From the NCBI RefSeq assembly GCF_024181225.1, contig NZ_CP051198.1, positions 868,001 through 932,000 of the forward strand: DNA of 64,000 nucleotides, given 5' to 3'. How positions within the stretch are numbered: the first letter of the stretch is position 1; each line of letters begins with the position of its first letter. The stretch comes from Treponema sp. OMZ 787. GTDB lineage: Bacteria > Spirochaetota > Spirochaetia > Treponematales > Treponemataceae. Below the pieces are notes generated by a model. The model made no database searches. It was not told the DNA's origin and was given only the letters and a program-made list of their open reading frames with translations. The translations under genes and the position numbers were made by a program. Shown here piece after piece: positions 25,297-33,642 of this stretch.

Positions 25297-26670
25297 CTAC
25301 ATCATCCTGTCGATTATGGTTAATTTTTTTTCCGAATATGGATGGTAGCGGAGCTTAATGTCGATGAGGTTGGATTTTTTTAAGATGCTTTTTGCATTGC
25401 TGAAAACCTTAAAACTTTCATCGCCGTGATATTTTCCCATGCCGCTAAAGCCGACTCCTCCGAAGGGAAGATGATCGCTTGCGAGGTGGACGATAGTATC
25501 GTTTATGCAGCCGCCTCCGAAGGAAACCTCATTGAGGAATTTTTTTTCGATATTTGCATCGGTTGTAAAAAGATAAGAGGCCAAGGGCTTTTCGCGGGAC
25601 TTAATCAGTTTAATCGCTTCATCCATTGTCTTAAAACTTATCACGGGAAGGAGGGGCCCGAAAATTTCTTCCTGCATTATTTTGGAATCGAAGGTGATAT
25701 TATCCAAAACCGTGGGCTCAATAAATTTTCTGTTTTTTTCTCCCGTGCCGCCGATTATTATTTTTTCTCCCTCAATCAAGCCCATGAGGCGGTCAAAATG
25801 TTTTTCGTTTACGATGCGGGGAAGGTGCATATCCAAATAGGTTTCCGTGGGAAAGAATTCTTTTAAGGCCGCTTTTAACTCTTCGATAAATTTTTCTTTT
25901 ACCTCATCTTGAATTAAAAGATAATCGGGGGCTACGCAGGTTTGCCCGGCATTAAGATATTTTCCGAAGGCTATGCGGCGGGCGGCGACTTTTAAGTTTG
26001 CCGATTTTTCGACCACGCAGGGAGACTTTCCGCCGAGCTCCAAGGTTATGGGTGTTACATATTTTGAGGCCGCTTCCATGACGAGCTTACCGACGGTTGT
26101 TCCGCCTGTAAAAAAGATGTAGTCAAAACGCTCTTCCAAGAGTTTTGAGTTTTCTTCCCGTCCCCCCGTAATTACCGATATGTACTCCGGCGGAAAGTTT
26201 TCGGAGATAATTTTTTTTAAAAGAGCGGAAGTTGCAGGCGAATAGTTTGAAGGTTTTACAACGGAACAGTTTCCTGCAGCAATGGCGCCTACCAATGGTG
26301 CTAGGGTTAAGTTTAAAGGATAGTTCCAAGGCGACATGATGAGGACGGTGCCGAAGGGCTCATACACTATTCTGCTTGAGCTTTTAAAATGCGCAATCGA
26401 GGTCGGAACCCGTTTAGGCTTCATCCATTTTTTTAAGTGTTTGATTGCAAATTTAAGTTCTCCCCGCACGATTGCAAATTCCGAAAAGAAGCCTTCCATC
26501 TTAGTTTTATGCAAATCGGAATAAAGGGCATCTAAAAGTTCTTTTTTATTTTTGTCCAAGACTTCTTGCAGCTTTAATAATTGAGAAAGCCTAAACTCGT
26601 AGCTTTTTGTTTGATTTGTCTCAAAAAAGTTTCTGCAATTTTTTACGATTGTTTCTATTTCGTTATTCAT
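25297..26670 (-). CDS. Aldehyde dehydrogenase, class 3-like
   Basis: A 457-residue NAD(P)-dependent aldehyde dehydrogenase. The general base lies in LELGGKSP, the catalytic cysteine in NAGQTCVAPDY, and the coenzyme-site pattern in FFTGGTTVGK. The short length and the C-terminal NDTIVHLASDHLPFGGVGFSGMGKYHG are typical of the class 3/fatty-aldehyde group. It oxidises aldehydes to acids; the natural substrate is unknown. Good Shine-Dalgarno (aaggag). It sits in the tsaD operon, 75 nt after the radical SAM gene. Confidence 0.94.
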   Translation of the reverse strand: MNNEIETIVKNCRNFFETNQTKSYEFRLSQLLKLQEVLDKNKKELLDALYSDLHKTKMEGFFSEFAIVRGELKFAIKHLKKWMKPKRVPTSIAHFKSSSRIVYEPFGTVLIMSPWNYPLNLTLAPLVGAIAAGNCSVVKPSNYSPATSALLKKIISENFPPEYISVITGGREENSKLLEERFDYIFFTGGTTVGKLVMEAASKYVTPITLELGGKSPCVVEKSANLKVAARRIAFGKYLNAGQTCVAPDYLLIQDEVKEKFIEELKAALKEFFPTETYLDMHLPRIVNEKHFDRLMGLIEGEKIIIGGTGEKNRKFIEPTVLDNITFDSKIMQEEIFGPLLPVISFKTMDEAIKLIKSREKPLASYLFTTDANIEKKFLNEVSFGGGCINDTIVHLASDHLPFGGVGFSGMGKYHGDESFKVFSNAKSILKKSNLIDIKLRYHPYSEKKLTIIDRMM

Positions 26671-26745
26671 GACGGGCTCCTTAAACTTGACGGATTGATT
26701 ATACTCATAAACTCGGGAAAATTCAACAAGGTGAAATTCTATTCT

Positions 26746-27738
26746 TTATTCATGCTTCCAATGCCACAGGGGTTTTGAAAGTTCCGACGAAAAGGTTTGT
26801 ACCCGGTTAAAATCGGGGAGCCAGTCATCGGAGGCGACAAGCTCTTGATAAAAGCCCTCATCTATTTTTAGCTTTAAAAGAAGCTCCTTTAAGTCCTCGT
26901 CTTCTTCCGGGCTTAACATTCGGTTTTCAAAGGGGGAATAACTTTTGATTCCGCCGAGCCTTTTAACGGGAGTGTATTGGGTCATCACCGAGATGAGAGC
27001 CCTGTCCCGTAAGTTTTTTGCAAACCATCTTAAGACTGCCCTTGAGTCCGCCATTCGGGAGGGGAGGGCAAGGTGACGGACTATTACGCCAGAATATAGT
27101 TTTCCGAAAGGGTATTTTTTTTCATCTTCCGTTTCGATTTTTAAGGGGGAGATTTCTGCCATCTTTAAGATGGCCCTTGTTGCCGTTTCGGGATAGTCGG
27201 GTGCATAAAAAATTTGAGAAGAGACTTGCGGGTTCAACGTTTTTAAATCGGGGAGCCAGCCGTCAACGCAGTCCGAAAGGAGGCTTACAGCTTCTTCGGT
27301 TTCATAGGCGGAAGAATTCCAGACTACAGGAATTTTTAAGCCCCGCATTTTTGCTTCTTTTAAGCCGATGGCTATTGCAGGGATTGCGTGGCTTCCCGTA
27401 ACGATGTTTATGTTTTCGGCGCCCTCTTTTTCAAGTAGAAAACACAAGGAGACAAATTCTTCAAGGCTTACGGCCCTTCCCATGCCTTCTTGGGATATCT
27501 GATAGTTTTGGCAAAAAGAACAGCGTAGGTTGCAGCCCGTAACAAAGATTGTCCCTGAGCCTCCGGCTCCCGTGATAGGCGGCTCTTCCCCGAAGTGGAG
27601 GCCTGCCCATGCAAGGCGAAGCTCCCTTGTTTCGCGGCAAAAGCCCTTTTCGCCCTTGTTGCGGTTTACCCTGCAATTTTTCGGGCAGAGAGTGCATGAG
27701 TCATATTCTTTAAAATCAAAATCTTCAAATGAAAGCAT
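26746..27738 (-). CDS. Radical SAM protein, PflA/PflX-like (COG1313 type)
   Basis: A 330-residue radical SAM enzyme. An N-terminal cysteine cluster (CTLCPKNCRVNR...GFC) precedes the SAM cluster C69-x3-C73-x2-C76 in TGCNLRCSFCQNYQIS. This layout matches the uncharacterised PflX/COG1313 proteins, which resemble glycyl-radical-enzyme activases, but no glycyl radical enzyme lies nearby. The target is therefore unknown. Part of the minus-strand operon between the hypothetical gene and the aldehyde dehydrogenase gene. Confidence 0.85.
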   Translation of the reverse strand: MLSFEDFDFKEYDSCTLCPKNCRVNRNKGEKGFCRETRELRLAWAGLHFGEEPPITGAGGSGTIFVTGCNLRCSFCQNYQISQEGMGRAVSLEEFVSLCFLLEKEGAENINIVTGSHAIPAIAIGLKEAKMRGLKIPVVWNSSAYETEEAVSLLSDCVDGWLPDLKTLNPQVSSQIFYAPDYPETATRAILKMAEISPLKIETEDEKKYPFGKLYSGVIVRHLALPSRMADSRAVLRWFAKNLRDRALISVMTQYTPVKRLGGIKSYSPFENRMLSPEEDEDLKELLLKLKIDEGFYQELVASDDWLPDFNRVQTFSSELSKPLWHWKHE

Positions 27739-27772
27739 TTTTTAAAATTAGTTTTAATGGCGGCGCAAAGGT

Positions 27773-28183
27773 TTATATTTTTTTGCGTTCGACAATTACC
27801 GTCATTATCGAATTTAAAAGATCCATGTCTAAACTTTCAGCCTCGGAAGAAATAATTAAATTTATTTGCTCCCAATCTTCTTGCGGAAAGTCCATGTCCT
27901 TTTCAAAATTGCCTGCAATAAGAGAAAATATTTTATAGAACCATTCAACTGCTTCTTCTTTTTTTTGCCTTCCTTCAGAATATTCCGAAAGCCAATAATC
28001 TGCAAAATCGTTTGCCAAGGCTTTAGCCTGCTTATCGTAAAGAGACACTGCCTTACAAAAGATTTCGGTAAGACGGCTGTCAAACTCGGCTCCGTCCTTA
28101 TCCTGCTTTTCGGCAAGTCGGCTTGCTTCATATTTTTCGGCAAGCCTTATTCCATCCGAATAAAATTTTTCCATTGTATCCAT
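27773..28183 (-). CDS. Hypothetical acidic helical protein
   Basis: A 136-residue protein I do not recognise. It is acidic, predicted to be almost entirely helical, has no membrane segment or signal peptide, and contains a single cysteine (EIFCKAV). Its start lies 10 nt downstream of the tsaD stop with a plausible ggacaag Shine-Dalgarno, and the radical SAM gene follows 34 nt after its end. Tight packing within the operon and gene-like codon use support it being real. No function is assigned. Confidence 0.75.
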   Translation of the reverse strand: MDTMEKFYSDGIRLAEKYEASRLAEKQDKDGAEFDSRLTEIFCKAVSLYDKQAKALANDFADYWLSEYSEGRQKKEEAVEWFYKIFSLIAGNFEKDMDFPQEDWEQINLIISSEAESLDMDLLNSIMTVIVERKKI

Positions 28184-28193
28184 AATCTTGTCC

Positions 28194-29210
28194 TTAATGA
28201 CGGCCTTTTTTGCTGAAGCCTTCGACTCTGGCAGAGGCTTCGACGGTAAAGGGCGTTCTGTCGCCGCGTTTTAGGTAATGATAGCCGAGGCCTGCAATCA
28301 TCGCTGCGTTATCCGTGCAAAATTTAAGAGAGGGGAAGATGCATTTCAATTCCTTGTGTTCTGCAAGTTTTTCCCTCAACAAAGAATTGGCTGCAACGCC
28401 TCCGCCTGCGACTATAGTTTTTAAGCCCGTATCTATCGAGGCATCCAAGAGCGGCCTGAGCAAAATCTTTACAGCTCTTGCTTGAAAGGCCGCCGCTATA
28501 TTCTCAGGAGTTTTTTCAAAATCCTTATTCCAAAATTGGTCTATCTGGTTTATGACGGCGGTTTTTAATCCCGAATAGGAAACATCGTACTTATGCCCTT
28601 CTTTGTGGATTATGGGCATGGGAAAGTTTGCCGCCTTGGGATTTCCGTTTTTGGCGAGCTTGTCGATTACGGCTCCTCCCGGGTAGCCCAAATTATAAAA
28701 CTTGGCAACCTTGTCAAAGGCTTCCCCCGGGGCATCGTCGATTGTGGTTCCCAGAACTTCGATGCCGTCAAAATTATTTACCTTGCAGATAATCGAGTGT
28801 CCGCCCGAAACTAAAAGCCCCAGATAAGGATAGGGTATATCGTGTTCCAGATGGCTTGCATAAAGGTGACCCAGCATGTGGTTTACGGCGATAAAGGGCT
28901 TACCCGAAGACCATGCAAGGGTCTTTGCAAAGGTTAGTCCGACTAAAAGAGAACCCATAAGCCCCGGCCTTCCCGTGGCGGCGATTCCGTCTATTTGGTC
29001 AAGACTTACATCTGCTTCGGCCAGAGCCTGCTTTACAATCGGTAAAATCCACTCGGTATGTTTTCGGCTTGCTATTTCGGGAACAACTCCGTTATACATT
29101 TTGTGAAAAGGAATCTGCGTAGCCACGATATTGCTTAAAATCTTATTTCCGTCTTCGACGACTGCCGCCGCAGTTTCATCGCAAGAACTTTCTATTCCTA
29201 ATATCTTCAT
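28194..29210 (-). CDS. tsaD: tRNA N6-threonylcarbamoyladenosine transferase TsaD
   Basis: A 338-residue catalytic subunit that transfers threonylcarbamoyl to A37 of ANN-decoding tRNAs, with TsaB and TsaE. The sequence begins MKILGIESSCDETAAAVVEDG, carries the metal-binding histidines in NHMLGHLYASH, and has LLVSGGHS and the C-terminal ASARVEG motif. It is essential in many bacteria. Second gene of the operon headed by the divergent polysaccharide deacetylase. Confidence 0.97.
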   Translation of the reverse strand: MKILGIESSCDETAAAVVEDGNKILSNIVATQIPFHKMYNGVVPEIASRKHTEWILPIVKQALAEADVSLDQIDGIAATGRPGLMGSLLVGLTFAKTLAWSSGKPFIAVNHMLGHLYASHLEHDIPYPYLGLLVSGGHSIICKVNNFDGIEVLGTTIDDAPGEAFDKVAKFYNLGYPGGAVIDKLAKNGNPKAANFPMPIIHKEGHKYDVSYSGLKTAVINQIDQFWNKDFEKTPENIAAAFQARAVKILLRPLLDASIDTGLKTIVAGGGVAANSLLREKLAEHKELKCIFPSLKFCTDNAAMIAGLGYHYLKRGDRTPFTVEASARVEGFSKKGRH

Positions 29211-29240
29211 TATATAATCACTCCCATAATAAAGGGTTAT

Positions 29241-30479
29241 CTAGTTTTTTGATTTTGAAATTGTAGAAAACTTATACCCTTCCCGAGTTAAATCGGAGTA
29301 CATTTCTTTTAGAAGGATTGCAAGATCTACAGTAACCACATGGCCTATCATAATCGCTTCTCCTCTTTGAGAAGCAATCTCCAAGCCGTCTATAATCCGT
29401 TTTTTCATATAGGCCTTGTCCCGCTTATTGTCAAGAAAGACTGCCCTTTCCCAAATGTTCATGTTCAGTTTTTTTGCAGTCTGCGGAACCACGCTTTTTG
29501 AACTGGTGCGGGAATCCAAAAAGTAGATGTTTTTTTCTTTGCACAATTCAAGGACTGCTTCCATAGCGGTTTCATCCGATGTGATAAGGGAGCCCTCGTG
29601 ATTATTCATTCCGGCTATGGGGCCTATTTCTTCCACATTGGAGGCTACAATAGTTTTTATCTCTTCACGGCTCATTCCGGGCTTGACGGCTCCGGGGCCG
29701 GGATCGATGTTCGGGTCTAGGGCCTGCATGGGCTGATGAAGGATGAGCTCCTTTCCGGCCGCTCTTATTCTTCTTGCCGCTTCCTTTGAGTTGGGCAGCT
29801 TAGGCAAAACTGCGATGGTGCATGGGAAGGGCAAATTCAAAAAATGCTGTAACTGCTCCAAGTTGTGCCCCGCATCGTCAAACACAAAGATGAGTTTTCC
29901 CTTTGAAGGAAGCTCAGGTAAGTCCTGAATAGGATAGGCCGCGGCATCCTCTTCCTTCTCTTGAGGTTTGGGCTTTTCCGTGATTGGAGGATTTTCAGGC
30001 TTTTTAGGCCGATCTATCGGAGCCTGTTTTTCGTCTTTCCTAGGCTGATTTTTTGCAGCTTCTTTTTCAGCTTCTTTCGGTTGATTTTTTGCTGCTTCTT
30101 TTTCTGCTGCCTTAGGTTTATCCTTTACAGTAGCTTTTTCTGTTGCTTTAGGTTTATCCGGTGCGGTAACTTTTTCCTGAACCTTAGGCTTATCGGATTT
30201 TACCCGATTATCAAGAGTCTTGTTTCCCTGTATCGGCTTTTCGGCATTTTTAGGTCCTTGTTCTTTTACCCCTTCCTTGGCAATTTGAGTCTTCCCTGCT
30301 TCATCCTTATTTTTTATAGAAGGAATTACAAACAAAAATACGGCAAGCATTATCACGCAGACAGCCAAAAAACCTGCCGCAACTGCGGTATAGTTAATTT
30401 TCGACTTTTTTCTTCTTTTTCTTCCTGATTTTTTTGCCGGTTTAGTTGTTTTTTCGGTCTTTGTACTCTTTTTTGCCAT
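29241..30479 (-). CDS. Divergent polysaccharide deacetylase (DUF610/YibQ-like), membrane-anchored
   Basis: A 412-residue protein. A very basic cytosolic N-terminus (SGRKRRKKSK) is followed by one membrane segment (~residues 31-53). A long low-complexity linker rich in K, P, E and A has imperfect repeats of the type KPKAAEKEAAKNQPK. The extracytoplasmic DUF610 domain runs from ~190 (KLIFVFDDAGHNLEQLQHF, ELILHQPMQA, GMNNHEGS, IYFLDSRT). The fold is that of NodB deacetylases, but catalytic activity is unproven. In Gram-negatives such proteins often sit with EnvC-type cell-wall factors. No Shine-Dalgarno; the -10 lies 8 nt before the ATG. Head of the tsaD operon. Confidence 0.85.
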   Translation of the reverse strand: MAKKSTKTEKTTKPAKKSGRKRRKKSKINYTAVAAGFLAVCVIMLAVFLFVIPSIKNKDEAGKTQIAKEGVKEQGPKNAEKPIQGNKTLDNRVKSDKPKVQEKVTAPDKPKATEKATVKDKPKAAEKEAAKNQPKEAEKEAAKNQPRKDEKQAPIDRPKKPENPPITEKPKPQEKEEDAAAYPIQDLPELPSKGKLIFVFDDAGHNLEQLQHFLNLPFPCTIAVLPKLPNSKEAARRIRAAGKELILHQPMQALDPNIDPGPGAVKPGMSREEIKTIVASNVEEIGPIAGMNNHEGSLITSDETAMEAVLELCKEKNIYFLDSRTSSKSVVPQTAKKLNMNIWERAVFLDNKRDKAYMKKRIIDGLEIASQRGEAIMIGHVVTVDLAILLKEMYSDLTREGYKFSTISKSKN

Positions 30480-30487
30480 AGGTATAG

Positions 30488-30516
30488 AAGATAAGCATTA
30501 AGAAGTCTTTTGTCAA
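30488..30516 (-). promoter_or_regulatory. Promoter of the deacetylase-tsaD operon, nearly leaderless
   Basis: On the minus strand, perfect TTGACA (30516-30511), a 17-nt spacer, TATCTT (30493-30488), then 8 nt to the ATG at 30479. No Shine-Dalgarno. Confidence 0.55.
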
Positions 30517-30568
30517 TCGGGGAGAATTTCATCTGTCTGCTCCGCCTATTTTCAAAAAGGCTGATGCT

Positions 30569-31483
30569 CTATAGAGTGTTTATTTCTTCAATATTTAACC
30601 CTGTAGCTTTTGTGATAGCTTCTACGGCAAATCCCATTTCTTTTAAGTTTTTTGCCGTTTCAAGCTTTGTTTGATACGAGCCTTGTTCAATACCTTGTTC
30701 AATACCTTGTTCAATACCTCGTTCAATACCTCGTTCAATACCTTCAGCAAATGCGATTTCTCTTTCTTCGGCTCGCTGCACGGCTATATCGGTCTCATAA
30801 TCATATTCGGCGAGTAGCATGTTTATTACCTCCTTAGTTTTGCGGTTTAAATAATCACGCAAAATATTGTTTTGTATACACTCCTCAATGGCTTTTTGAA
30901 AGCCGTTTTGAGAATCTGTTTTTTTCCATCTCCTTACTGTTTCTACAAATACGGTGTATTCCTGCATCGTTTTGCAGTTTTCCAGTACAGGATGCCTATT
31001 GTTCCGGTTTATGTTTATTACCTTAACGGTCAGCTCAATATTAGTTTCTGTTGTCTTTTCTATGAAAGCATCCGAGAGCTTCAATGTTTTATCGGAAGGA
31101 TAAGTTTCCTCGCCATTGTAAAATACATAGAATTCGGGTGTCGGAATATTAAGTAGTTTTCGGCTGTATTTTTCTTTTGATTCAAACAGAGTTTCATACA
31201 GACGGCTGATGTATTCAAGGCAGCGTAAAGGCATATTGGGATTAATCGTAGATTGGTGCTCCGCCAGAACTATAATTTTGTTATCTACAAGGTAGGACAC
31301 ATCATTATAGAATGTCATATATAAGACCTGATCAAGCCTGATGTTGTTCAGCTGTTCTGTATTTTTCAGTGCAGTATTATGCAAAGCATTATATAGCGAT
31401 AAAAAATTTTCTTTTGCCTTTTCGTCTTCACTGAAAAGGTCAACAAATACCGAGTCTTTATATTTTCTGTTTGCCGTACTCAT
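30569..31483 (-). CDS. Rpn-type PD-(D/E)XK nuclease / putative transposase, copy A
   Basis: A 304-residue member of the Rpn (recombination-promoting nuclease, 'Transposase_31') group. The N-terminus KDSVFVDLFSEDEKAKENFL and the central YLVDNKIIVLAEHQST (nuclease-core E-x-Q type motif) identify it. The C-terminal tail has five tandem four-residue units (GIER, GIER, GIEQ, GIEQ, GIEQ), then a helical module ending in TGLNIEEINTL. That module also ends the Rpn proteins at 50656 and 56606. Rpn proteins in Escherichia coli are DNA endonucleases implicated in recombination and phage defence. Shine-Dalgarno gagga. It stands alone. Confidence 0.88.
   Translation of the reverse strand: MSTANRKYKDSVFVDLFSEDEKAKENFLSLYNALHNTALKNTEQLNNIRLDQVLYMTFYNDVSYLVDNKIIVLAEHQSTINPNMPLRCLEYISRLYETLFESKEKYSRKLLNIPTPEFYVFYNGEETYPSDKTLKLSDAFIEKTTETNIELTVKVININRNNRHPVLENCKTMQEYTVFVETVRRWKKTDSQNGFQKAIEECIQNNILRDYLNRKTKEVINMLLAEYDYETDIAVQRAEEREIAFAEGIERGIERGIEQGIEQGIEQGSYQTKLETAKNLKEMGFAVEAITKATGLNIEEINTL
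30681..30740 (-). repeat. In-frame 12-bp tandem repeat inside rpn copy A
   Basis: Five head-to-tail 12-bp units: three of ccttgttcaata (30681-30716) followed by two of cctcgttcaata (30717-30740), plus-strand reading. Each unit encodes a GIE(Q/R) tetrapeptide on the minus strand, so changes in copy number keep the frame. Confidence 0.95.
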
Positions 31484-31611
31484 AACTATTTCCTCTACTT
31501 AAGTTTATTATAGCATAGATTATAGGATTTTAAAAGGGGCGGAAAGCTGAATGAGGGGAAGTGCGAACGGCGAATGCCGAATTGCTCTTCGTCATTCGTA
31601 CTTTGAACTTC
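31484..31611. other. Intergenic stretch with small hairpins
   Basis: Contains a -10-like TATAAT upstream of rpn copy A on the minus strand. At 31561-31605 there is a GC-richer stretch with a cggcgaatgccg mini-palindrome and a gtgcgaa...ttcgtac pair. This looks like a dispersed non-coding repeat fragment. No gene seen. Confidence 0.35.
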
Positions 31612-33642
31612 TTATTTTTTATAATGCTTTTTTACCATTTCAAAAAGTTGTTTTTTGTTAAAGGGTTTTTTGATTATATCGTTTAAGCCCATGGATTTGC
31701 ACATTTGCCGTTCATTATCTTGGGAGCCTGCTGTACATGCAATAATAGGTTTCGAATACCCCTTATTCCGCAAAATCTGTGTGGCCTCATATCCGTTGAT
31801 ACCCGGCATCTGTATATCCATAAATATAAGATGGAAGTCTTCGCTTGAGGCAACGGCTATAGCTTCTTCTCCGTCATTTGCGGTACTTACAATACAGTTA
31901 GCTTTTTCCAGAATAAGCTTTAATAATTTTTGGTTTACTGCATGATCATCGACAACCAGAATCTTGCAGCCGAAAAAGTTGTTTTCATCGGCAGGATGAG
32001 GATGTTCGGATTGTTGGCTCGGGTCTCCGGATTCAACAGGCTCCAATTCCGAAATATCGTCATTTTCTGAAGAGACTGCAAATTTTCTATATAGGTCATT
32101 AATCAGGTGAAATACTATGCGTGATTTTAAGGGCTTATAAAGATAGCCGTCGAACCATTCCAAAAGTTTCATCTTGGCATCCCGTCCAAGACTGCCTTCA
32201 GGAATCATCAAAAAAAGTTTTGAGCCTGAAAGATTAGTGTCATTGTGAATTTCGGCTCCCAGCCTCCATCCGTCCATCTTAGGCATAACCATATCTATAA
32301 AAACTACATGGAACGGATTTTTATGCTCGGCGGCAGTTTTCATAACTTCTATTGCCTGCTCTCCGGAGCTTACCAAGGCTATATCTTGAAAACCGAATTT
32401 AAAAAGCATTCTCTTTAAAATCGATCTTGTTTGCATATTATCATCGACTATTAAAAATCTTGTTCGCTTATCCAACAAGGTACTTTCATGAGGAGCTTTT
32501 TTCTTTGAAGGAACTAAAGGAATCTTAAACCAAAAAACTGAACCCTTAGGAATATTATCTTTTATGCCTATTTGGCCTTTCATCATAGTTACAATATTTT
32601 TAGAAATTGCAAGGCCCAGACCTGTTCCCCCATATTTTCTGTTTGTTGCTGCATTCGCCTGATAAAATGAATTGAATATTTTTTCTTTTTGTTCATTGTT
32701 GACTCCTATTCCGGTATCTGCAACTTCAAAAAGAATGAAGAAATGTTTACCCGCATAAGGATCATCAGTATTATTTTCAAAAATCACTTTTACCGAAACC
32801 GAAACATAGCCCTTTTCGGTAAACTTAACGGCATTTTTTACAAAGTTTAAAAGAACCTGCTGCAGCCTTGCCGGATCTCCGTATATAAAGTCCGGAATCT
32901 TATCGCTTATATCTACAACAATTTCAAGTCCTTTTTTGTGGGCTTCCATCGAAATTAAATCTACAGTTTGTTCAACAGAGTCAGTCAGATTAAAAACCGT
33001 TCTCTCTATTGTCATATTTCCGCTTTCGAGTTTTGAAAAATCCAAAACATCGTTTACAAGCGTGAGCAGAACTTCGGCACTAAAGTTTACCTGACGCGTA
33101 TATTCACTCTGCTCTTCATCAAGATTTGTTTCATTGATGAGCTCCATCATTCCTATGATAGTTTGAATAGGAGTTCTGATTTCATGGCTTACATTGGCCA
33201 AAAAAAGACTTCGCATACTGTTTGCTTTTTCGGCATCTTGTCTTGCAATTATCAAAAATTGTTCTTTTAGTTTTTGTTTGGTAATGTCATCAATGGTTAC
33301 AAAAAAATTTTTATCGTCATGCTGTGTAAAGCTGAATTTTAAAGTTGTCTTATCGGAAAGACTTGAGGGTTTATCAAATTTGGCTTCAAAAGCCGTTGTT
33401 TTTGGATCGCTTTTTAAAAATGCAGAAAGTCTGATATAGTCTTCTTCAGATAGAACCGTTTTTAAATAATTCTGCAATTGTACTTTTGTGTTTTTGACCA
33501 AGTAGTCAGGTAACAGTTTTTCCGCCTCGGGACTCCAAAACAGAGGAATATAATCGGGAGAAAAAATTATATAAGCTATATTCGATTCTATTAAGTATTT
33601 TCCCAGTTTAAAATTGGAAATACTTTTATTAAAGAGATGCAC
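31612..33642 (-). CDS. Hybrid sensor histidine kinase with two receiver domains
   Basis: A 676-residue cytosolic kinase. An N-terminal PAS-like sensor region (~15-125) is followed by HisKA with phospho-acceptor H153 in ANVSHEIRTP and HATPase motifs (NFVKNAVKFTE, DTGIGV, GGTGLGLAI). Receiver 1 (~394-520) has phospho-aspartate D450 and receiver 2 (~558-676) has D609. No membrane segment and no Hpt domain are present, so a separate Hpt would be needed to pass phosphate on. The start is GTG at 33642 with ggagg 9 nt ahead, overlapping the upstream regulator gene by 14 nt. It shares an operon with that regulator. Confidence 0.93.
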   Translation of the reverse strand: MHLFNKSISNFKLGKYLIESNIAYIIFSPDYIPLFWSPEAEKLLPDYLVKNTKVQLQNYLKTVLSEEDYIRLSAFLKSDPKTTAFEAKFDKPSSLSDKTTLKFSFTQHDDKNFFVTIDDITKQKLKEQFLIIARQDAEKANSMRSLFLANVSHEIRTPIQTIIGMMELINETNLDEEQSEYTRQVNFSAEVLLTLVNDVLDFSKLESGNMTIERTVFNLTDSVEQTVDLISMEAHKKGLEIVVDISDKIPDFIYGDPARLQQVLLNFVKNAVKFTEKGYVSVSVKVIFENNTDDPYAGKHFFILFEVADTGIGVNNEQKEKIFNSFYQANAATNRKYGGTGLGLAISKNIVTMMKGQIGIKDNIPKGSVFWFKIPLVPSKKKAPHESTLLDKRTRFLIVDDNMQTRSILKRMLFKFGFQDIALVSSGEQAIEVMKTAAEHKNPFHVVFIDMVMPKMDGWRLGAEIHNDTNLSGSKLFLMIPEGSLGRDAKMKLLEWFDGYLYKPLKSRIVFHLINDLYRKFAVSSENDDISELEPVESGDPSQQSEHPHPADENNFFGCKILVVDDHAVNQKLLKLILEKANCIVSTANDGEEAIAVASSEDFHLIFMDIQMPGINGYEATQILRNKGYSKPIIACTAGSQDNERQMCKSMGLNDIIKKPFNKKQLFEMVKKHYKK

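Noticed and set aside
29961-30428. 155-codon plus-strand frame rich in Phe and Arg
   Set aside because: It is the antisense shadow of the Lys/Pro/Glu-rich linker of the deacetylase gene; no Shine-Dalgarno or homology.
30652-30837. Plus-strand frame with repeated VQYL units
   Set aside because: It is the complement of the 12-bp repeat coding for GIE(Q/R) in the Rpn gene.
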